In this document: positions 59,793 to 64,000 of the stretch, in pieces | How the letters are laid out: the number at the start of each line of letters is the position of its first letter | Numbering within the stretch: the first letter of the stretch is position 1 | Origin: an uncultured Eubacteriales bacterium | GTDB taxonomy: Bacteria; Bacillota; Clostridia; Oscillospirales; Acutalibacteraceae | Length of the DNA: 64,000 nt | NCBI GenBank assembly: GCA_949068525.1 | Contig: CARTIQ010000002.1 | Span: 1-64,000, forward strand | Direction: 5' to 3' | The notes under the pieces: model-generated | What the model saw: the letters and a program-made list of their open reading frames with translations, nothing else | Databases searched by the model: none | Told to the model about the DNA's origin: nothing | Translations under genes and position numbers: made by a program

Positions 59793-60887
59793 TCACACAT
59801 TGAACCTAAACAGCACCACGTCGCCATCCTTCATGACATAATCCTTACCCTCAGACCGGACAAGCCCTTTCTCTTTCGCGCTTGCCATAGATCCGCTCGA
59901 GATCAAGTCATCAAATGCGACAACTTCCGCACGAATAAAGCCTCGTTTAAAGTCTGTATGAATTTTTCCCGCTGCTTGCGGTGCTTTCGTCCCTTTTGTT
60001 ATTGTCCAAGCCCGTACTTCCGGTTTTCCCGCCGTCAAAAACGAGATTAGCCCCAACAAATCATAGCATGCCGTTATCAGCCTATCCAGCCCCGACTCCG
60101 CGAGCCCCATATCCGCCAAAAACAGCCTCTTCTCCTCCGCATCGAGCTCTGAGATCTCCGACTCTATCTGCGCGCTTATAGGCAAGACCCTAGCACCCTC
60201 TTTAGTTGCGATTTCATCCACAATTCTCAAAAATTTGTTACCTTCGAGTCCCGATTTAAAGTCATTCTCGTTCATGTTTGCTGCGTAAATTATTGGTTTG
60301 TTCGTGAGCAACGCCACCGAAGCTAATAGCTCGGCCTCTTCCTCTTTGCAGTCTATGCTTCTGGCCGATTCTCCCCGTTCTAGCGCCATTTTTACGCGCT
60401 CAAAGAATTCCAGCTCCGTCTGATATTTTTTATCTGCCTTCAGCATTTTCCTCGTTTTTTCGATCCGCCGGTCCAACACTTCTATGTCCGACAATATCAG
60501 CTCGATGTTTATCGTCTCAATATCCCTGGCTGGGTCGATATTGCCCTCCACATGCACGATGTTGCCATTTTCGAAACAGCGAACCACATGTACAATCGCG
60601 TCGACCTCCCGTATATTAGCCAAAAACTTGTTCCCGAGTCCTTCTCCCTTAGAGGCACCCTTCACCAATCCTGCAATGTCCACAAACTCGATCGTTGCTG
60701 GTGTAAATTTTTCTGGCGTATACATCTCTGCCAATTTATTTAGACGTTCATCCGGCACCGCCACAACGCCAACATTCGGCTCTATTGTGCAAAACGGGTA
60801 GTTCGCAGACTGCGCTCCAGCGTTCGTTATCGCGTTAAACAAGGTGCTCTTTCCCACGTTTGGGAGCCCCACTATGCCTAATTTCAC
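59793..60887 (-). CDS. ychF: Redox/ribosome-linked ATPase YchF (OLA1 family)
   Basis: The 364-residue Obg-related protein has KLGIVGLPNVGKSTLFNAITNAG (P-loop), PFCTIEPNVGVVAVPDERL, FVDIAGLVKGASKGEGLGNKFL, a coiled-coil insertion (residues 130-200) and a C-terminal TGS-like domain with TITKGTKAPQAAGKIHTDFKRGFIRAEV. The NMNE motif in place of NKxD explains its preference for ATP over GTP. GTG at 60887 gives the standard length. Confidence 0.97.
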   Translation of the reverse strand: MKLGIVGLPNVGKSTLFNAITNAGAQSANYPFCTIEPNVGVVAVPDERLNKLAEMYTPEKFTPATIEFVDIAGLVKGASKGEGLGNKFLANIREVDAIVHVVRCFENGNIVHVEGNIDPARDIETINIELILSDIEVLDRRIEKTRKMLKADKKYQTELEFFERVKMALERGESARSIDCKEEEAELLASVALLTNKPIIYAANMNENDFKSGLEGNKFLRIVDEIATKEGARVLPISAQIESEISELDAEEKRLFLADMGLAESGLDRLITACYDLLGLISFLTAGKPEVRAWTITKGTKAPQAAGKIHTDFKRGFIRAEVVAFDDLISSGSMASAKEKGLVRSEGKDYVMKDGDVVLFRFNV

Positions 60888-60922
60888 TCTTTTGCCCTCT
60901 TTTCTGCCGTTTTTACTCACTA

Positions 60923-60951
60923 ATTATACCACAATACCATAAAAATAGCAA
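60923..60951 (-). promoter_or_regulatory. Promoter of ychF
   Basis: On the minus strand TTGCTA (60946-60951) and a perfect TATAAT (60923-60928) have 17-nt spacing, about 30 nt before the GTG start. Confidence 0.72.
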
Positions 60952-60984
60952 AACGCGCAAACCAACTATACGGTTTGCACGTTT
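60951..60984 (-). terminator. Rho-independent terminator of the coiled-coil exported protein gene
   Basis: On the minus strand AAACGTGCAAACC pairs with GGTTTGCGCGTTT around an 8-nt loop and leads into TGCTATTTTTATGG. It directly precedes the ychF promoter. Confidence 0.8.
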
Positions 60985-61059
60985 TATGAAGCAAAGAGTT
61001 ATATCTTAAGCATTCGTTTGGATTTCTGCTAACGAATCCTTACACTCTAAATCATTTTT

Positions 61060-62004
61060 TTATCTAGTTGGCTTTGGAGCGTATTTTGTGCTTTTGGTAG
61101 TTTTAACTGTGTCCGTATCACTTGTTTTAATATTTGCCGACGTTGAATTACCTTTAAAAAGGTTGCCAAAAAATGCTGACGTTGCATTCCAGCTTTTTCC
61201 AAAACCATATTTGGTGCCATCCCAGGTTTTTCCAGCAATATATTTTGCGCCGTTCCAAAATTCATCGCTGTGAATAAGCATTTCTACTCCAATATAAAAG
61301 AGACAGTAAAGCACCTGGAAAGGAGGAGCCACTTTATGTTTTTTGCCTTCTCTAAAAACTCTTCGCAAAAACAGATAAGAACCAACGCCTTCTGCTCCGT
61401 ACAATAGTCCATTCGTTTTTGACAAACCAGATCCACCTGCATTAATGTCTACTTGAGTTGCTGCCATATTCGCATTGTTTGCTAAACTGTTTATTTGAGC
61501 CTTTGCTTGACTTAACCCCTCACTCAGCAATTTTATTGTTCCCTCTAACTGAGTTTTAATTTCCTCATTGGTTTGGTTAGTAGCCATCTTTATTTCTTTG
61601 ATTGCTTTCTCGAATTGAGCATTAAATTCCTCATCGGTTTGGTTAGCAGTCATCGTCTTTAGTTCTTCCATTGCTTTCTTGAATTGAGCATTAAATTCCT
61701 CATTGGTTTGGTTAGTAGTCGTCTTATTTAGTTCTTCGATTGCTTTTTCAGCTAGATTTAGCTTAAAATATAAGCTTGCCTGAACAGCTGCTAGCAAAAA
61801 TGCTGCACAACCTGCAATTAAGCCTGTCTTAGTTTTATCAGACCAATAGCTAGCTTTTTTAGTTTGAGATTGTTTGTTTTGATCATTTTTTACTACCTGG
61901 GTTTGCGCCCCCGCTGCGCTAACTACATTTGCCGGAACAACTGTAACTACCATTGTTAAGGCCAAAAAGGACGATAACAATTTTTTCATAAAGCAGTTTT
62001 TCAT
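61060..62004 (-). CDS. Exported coiled-coil repeat protein (314 aa), unknown
   Basis: I do not recognise this protein. It has a signal peptide (MKKLLSSFLALTMVVTVVPA, then VVSAAG) and a hydrophobic helix (TGLIAGCAAFLLAAVQASLYF, about residues 60-80). Three imperfect 22-23-residue repeats follow, of the form NQTNEEFNAQFKKAMEELK, with heptad spacing. After that come a second helical hydrophobic region (FQVLYCLFYIGVEMLI) and a Ser/Thr/Lys-rich tail. The repeats would form a coiled coil outside the cell. The ATG at 62004 follows GGAG. The gene has its own promoter and terminator and is A+T rich. Confidence 0.8.
   Translation of the reverse strand: MKNCFMKKLLSSFLALTMVVTVVPANVVSAAGAQTQVVKNDQNKQSQTKKASYWSDKTKTGLIAGCAAFLLAAVQASLYFKLNLAEKAIEELNKTTTNQTNEEFNAQFKKAMEELKTMTANQTDEEFNAQFEKAIKEIKMATNQTNEEIKTQLEGTIKLLSEGLSQAKAQINSLANNANMAATQVDINAGGSGLSKTNGLLYGAEGVGSYLFLRRVFREGKKHKVAPPFQVLYCLFYIGVEMLIHSDEFWNGAKYIAGKTWDGTKYGFGKSWNATSAFFGNLFKGNSTSANIKTSDTDTVKTTKSTKYAPKPTR
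61555..61735 (-). repeat. Tandem 66-69-bp coding repeats
   Basis: The sequence TTCCTCATTGGTTTGGTTAG recurs at 61561, 61627 (one change) and 61696, marking three units of 66 and 69 bp. They encode the coiled-coil repeats of the exported protein. Unit number could vary by slippage. Confidence 0.85.
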
Positions 62005-62055
62005 TAATAAACTCTCCTTACAATAACATTTAGTATTTTTACATCTGTTTTATTT

Positions 62056-62084
62056 ATTATAGCCCAATAAAATTAAAAAGTCTA
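62056..62084 (-). promoter_or_regulatory. Promoter of the coiled-coil exported protein gene
   Basis: On the minus strand TAGACT (62079-62084) and a perfect TATAAT (62056-62061) have 17-nt spacing, about 50 nt before the ATG. Confidence 0.72.
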
Positions 62085-62342
62085 CAATAATTTTAAAAAT
62101 CTCCCATATATTTAAAATTTATAAAATTGTTGCTGGTTTTTTGTTTGTTTTTCTGTTTTAGAAATTTAATTTTCTCTTAATATCGATCCACACCCATAAT
62201 ATTCGATACCAAATTTCATGCCACGAAGTTCTTCTTATGTTTTTCTTTTGTAAATGGCGGGTTAGATTTTTAAAGCAAATTTACGTAAAACCTCAAAAAT
62301 TAAAGTTTTTATCCCTTAAATTAAAATGTTGAAAAATTATGC
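62085..62342. other. A+T-rich intergenic stretch before rplM
   Basis: This forms most of a 408-bp gap between divergent genes. I see no gene, tRNA or clear RNA fold. The leader after the rplM promoter is too short for a ribosomal-protein autoregulatory leader. Confidence 0.55.
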
Positions 62343-62371
62343 TTGACTCCGCTCGTTAAATGGTGTAAAAT
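62343..62371 (+). promoter_or_regulatory. Sigma-A promoter of rplM-rpsI
   Basis: TTGACT (62343-62348) and TAAAAT (62366-62371) have 17-nt spacing and lie about 42 nt before the rplM ATG. Confidence 0.82.
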
Positions 62372-62412
62372 CTATTTATTGATCTATTTTATTTGTTTTT
62401 GGAGGAATATAA

Positions 62413-62841
62413 ATGTCAACTTTTATGCCGAAACTCCATGAGGTTTCTCGCAAATGGTTCGTCATCGATGCCGCTGGCAAGCCCCTTGGTCGTGTTGCCG
62501 TTCAGGCTGCCACCCTGCTGCGCGGTAAGCACAAACCTTCTTTTGCCCCTCACGTTGATTATGGCGATCATGTTATTATCATTAATTGTAAAGACGTTGT
62601 TTTGACGGGTAACAAGCTTACTCAAAAGCACTATTACCGTCACAGCGGTTATATTGGCCATTTAAAGGCTACTAGGTATGACAAAATTATGGCTGAACGC
62701 CCCGAACTCGCTATGGCTTTGGCTGTTAAGGGTATGATTCCTGATACCACTATTGGTCGCAAAGCTTTGACTAGACTGCGCGTTTTTGCTGGCGCGGAAC
62801 ATTCCCATGCCGCTCAGATGCCCGAAGTCTTTAACGTGTAA
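62413..62841 (+). CDS. rplM: 50S ribosomal protein L13
   Basis: The 142-residue protein has [77 protein letters not shown] and [18 protein letters not shown], a full L13. GGAGG lies 7 nt before the ATG. It pairs with rpsI 16 bp downstream in the universal order. Confidence 0.99.
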   Translation: MSTFMPKLHEVSRKWFVIDAAGKPLGRVAVQAATLLRGKHKPSFAPHVDYGDHVIIINCKDVVLTGNKLTQKHYYRHSGYIGHLKATRYDKIMAERPELAMALAVKGMIPDTTIGRKALTRLRVFAGAEHSHAAQMPEVFNV

Positions 62842-62857
62842 GAAAGGAGTATTATAT

Positions 62858-63259
62858 ATGTATAACGAAGTTGCTTACCTCTATGGCACCGGAAGAAGAA
62901 AAAGTTCTGTTGCTAGAGTCCGTGTTTACAAAGGTTCTGGCAAAATTATTATTAACGACAGGCCTATTGACGACTATTTTGGCCTCGAGACGTTGAAATT
63001 GATCGTTCGTCAACCTTTGGTCCTAACTAAAACTGACGGCGATTTCGATATTGTTTGCAGAGTCGCTGGTGGTGGGGTTACCGGTCAGGCTGGTGCTATT
63101 CGTCATGGAATTTCTCGTGCTCTTCTTCAACACAGCGATGAGGATTTTCGGCCCCTTCTCAAAAAGGCCGGATTTTTGACGCGCGATCCTAGAATGAAAG
63201 AACGTAAAAAATACGGTCTTAAGGCAGCTCGCCGTGCACCTCAGTTCTCAAAGAGATAA
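62858..63259 (+). CDS. rpsI: 30S ribosomal protein S9
   Basis: The 133-residue protein has [54 protein letters not shown], and ends with the conserved basic tail [16 protein letters not shown] that reaches the decoding site. The start at 62858 is set by AAAGGAG. A longer in-frame extension overlaps rplM and is rejected. Confidence 0.99.
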   Translation: MYNEVAYLYGTGRRKSSVARVRVYKGSGKIIINDRPIDDYFGLETLKLIVRQPLVLTKTDGDFDIVCRVAGGGVTGQAGAIRHGISRALLQHSDEDFRPLLKKAGFLTRDPRMKERKKYGLKAARRAPQFSKR

Positions 63260-63291
63260 TATTGCTATCTTAATTTACTTATTTTTTAAGG

Positions 63292-63320
63292 TCTGCACGA
63301 AATTTCGTGTGGGCTTTTTT
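63292..63320 (+). terminator. Rho-independent terminator after rpsI
   Basis: A perfect palindrome CACGAAATTTCGTG, extended by G-C pairs on both sides, is followed by six T. Confidence 0.88.
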
Positions 63321-63392
63321 GTTTATGTTTTATAAAAATTAAGCTTAATTTTAAGTTTATGTGCCTTTACTTACAAAGTTTTTGCGTTTAGA

Positions 63393-63421
63393 TTGTTTTT
63401 ATTTCACAAATATGGTATGAT
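63393..63421 (+). promoter_or_regulatory. Promoter of the last exported orphan
   Basis: TTGTTT (63393-63398) and TATGAT (63416-63421) have 17-nt spacing. Transcription would start near 63428, which rules out the longer frame start at 63393. Confidence 0.7.
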
Positions 63422-63446
63422 ATTAAATAAAAAAGGAGGATTTTTG

Positions 63447-63914
63447 GTGAAAAAATTTTTATCAGGTCTATTAGTGTTTGCTTTAATTCTTGGTTGTTGT
63501 GAGCCTTGCTTAGTTTATGGTGCAAAAGTTGCGCAAGATCAAATTACGGCTTCAAATAACGAGAAAGAGAACAAACAAAAAGAATTTTTAATAAAGTTTC
63601 TAAAGTCTGCCCAAGAAAAAGAAATCAAGGCAATTAAACAACGGTTAAAGAAATTTAATTCAAAACAATTTGAAAAAATTGATAAAATAGAGAGCATGTC
63701 CACATCTGACTATGGTTGGCATAAATTTAAGGAAGCGTGTATTGCAGTTGCTGTTATAGGCAGCGCTTTACCTGTTTCTTATTTAATATGTAAAGAATAT
63801 TCTATAGAGATACGGGATTTCATTTATTTTTTGAAAGAAAAAGTGTTATGCTCAAGAGATCTTGTTTATCTTAGCTTAATCCTTACACTTGCATATTTTT
63901 CAAAATCCGCTTAA
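63447..63914 (+). CDS. Small exported orphan protein (155 aa)
   Basis: I do not recognise this protein. It has a signal peptide (VKKFLSGLLVFALILGCCEP), then a highly charged helical stretch (residues 30-85) with many Lys and Glu, and two hydrophobic helices (ACIAVAVIGSALPVSYLI and LVYLSLILTLAYF). In size and order of parts it resembles the 154-residue protein at 27604, though I see no convincing residue match. The Cys pair in the signal region is not a clear lipobox. GTG at 63447 follows GGAGG by 8 nt. A+T rich. Confidence 0.75.
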   Translation: MKKFLSGLLVFALILGCCEPCLVYGAKVAQDQITASNNEKENKQKEFLIKFLKSAQEKEIKAIKQRLKKFNSKQFEKIDKIESMSTSDYGWHKFKEACIAVAVIGSALPVSYLICKEYSIEIRDFIYFLKEKVLCSRDLVYLSLILTLAYFSKSA

Positions 63915-64000
63915 CCCTTGTTGTTCCGGGAAAAATCTGATCTCTTCATTTTTGTTTTAAATATTAATTTTATGTAATTAATTGTTACTTTTTTGTAACT
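63915..64000. other. Right-edge intergenic DNA
   Basis: The last 86 bp after the exported orphan are T rich and show no start of a further gene. The window is too short here to see a terminator or a next promoter. Confidence 0.5.

Overview
The window looks like chromosomal DNA from an endospore-forming Clostridia-type member of the Bacillota. The evidence is sporulation genes (a spoVB-like flippase, yabP, yabQ, spoVAC, spoIIR), strong AGGAGG-type ribosome binding sites, many TTG and GTG starts, a Fur-type regulator, long-form hpf, cdaA/cdaR, dapL-type lysine synthesis and an arginine deiminase operon. Coding DNA has moderate G+C and intergenic DNA is very A+T rich. I see no rRNA, CRISPR array, insertion sequence or phage module. 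There are three tRNA genes. The species cannot be named from this sequence alone.

Layout. Bases 1-6938 (minus strand) hold part of a surface-glycan operon: three glycosyltransferases, an O-antigen-ligase-like protein, CDP-ribitol synthesis (tarI, tarJ) and a LicD-family phosphotransferase, all downstream of a clear promoter at 7002-7030. Bases 7092-17957 carry a 50-residue protein, hpf, an amidohydrolase, the S1/divIC/yabQ/yabP/HU/spoVB block, a lipoprotein and dnaE. Bases 18024-34063 (plus strand) carry a Fur-family regulator with znuA-znuC-znuB, fakA-recG, folD, a cysteine desulfidase with a small exported orphan and queH, spoVAC, and arcA-arcB-arcC-arcD.

Bases 34134-46811 carry a membrane-anchored AAA+ ATPase with a frameshifted repeat tail, an initiating sugar transferase, ispD-ispF, a DUF3343/cysteine-desulfurase pair, cdaA-cdaR, and the minus-strand tsaD, rimL, rimI, protein phosphatase and polA block. 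Bases 46960-54711 carry dusB, a DegV protein, an orphan MazF, dapF-pyrG-dapL, spoIIR and a YebC protein. Bases 54818-64000 carry tRNA-Arg, capA, then tRNA-Ser, an exported tyrosine phosphatase, an ASCH protein and tRNA-Val in one line on the minus strand. They end with a decayed tandem paralogue, an OGG-type glycosylase, ychF, two further exported orphans and rplM-rpsI.

Most genes are housekeeping. The least explained material is a scattered set of A+T-rich genes, each with its own promoter or at an operon edge, whose products begin with a signal peptide or anchor: 27604, 34277, 61060, 63447 and the phosphatase at 56987. Of these, the AAA+ protein has an FtsH-like membrane topology but no protease domain, and an acidic repeat tail that is now out of frame. 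It is the best candidate for an undescribed system. Regulation visible in the DNA includes a Fur-box-like operator on the fur-znu promoter and about twenty sigma-A-type promoters.
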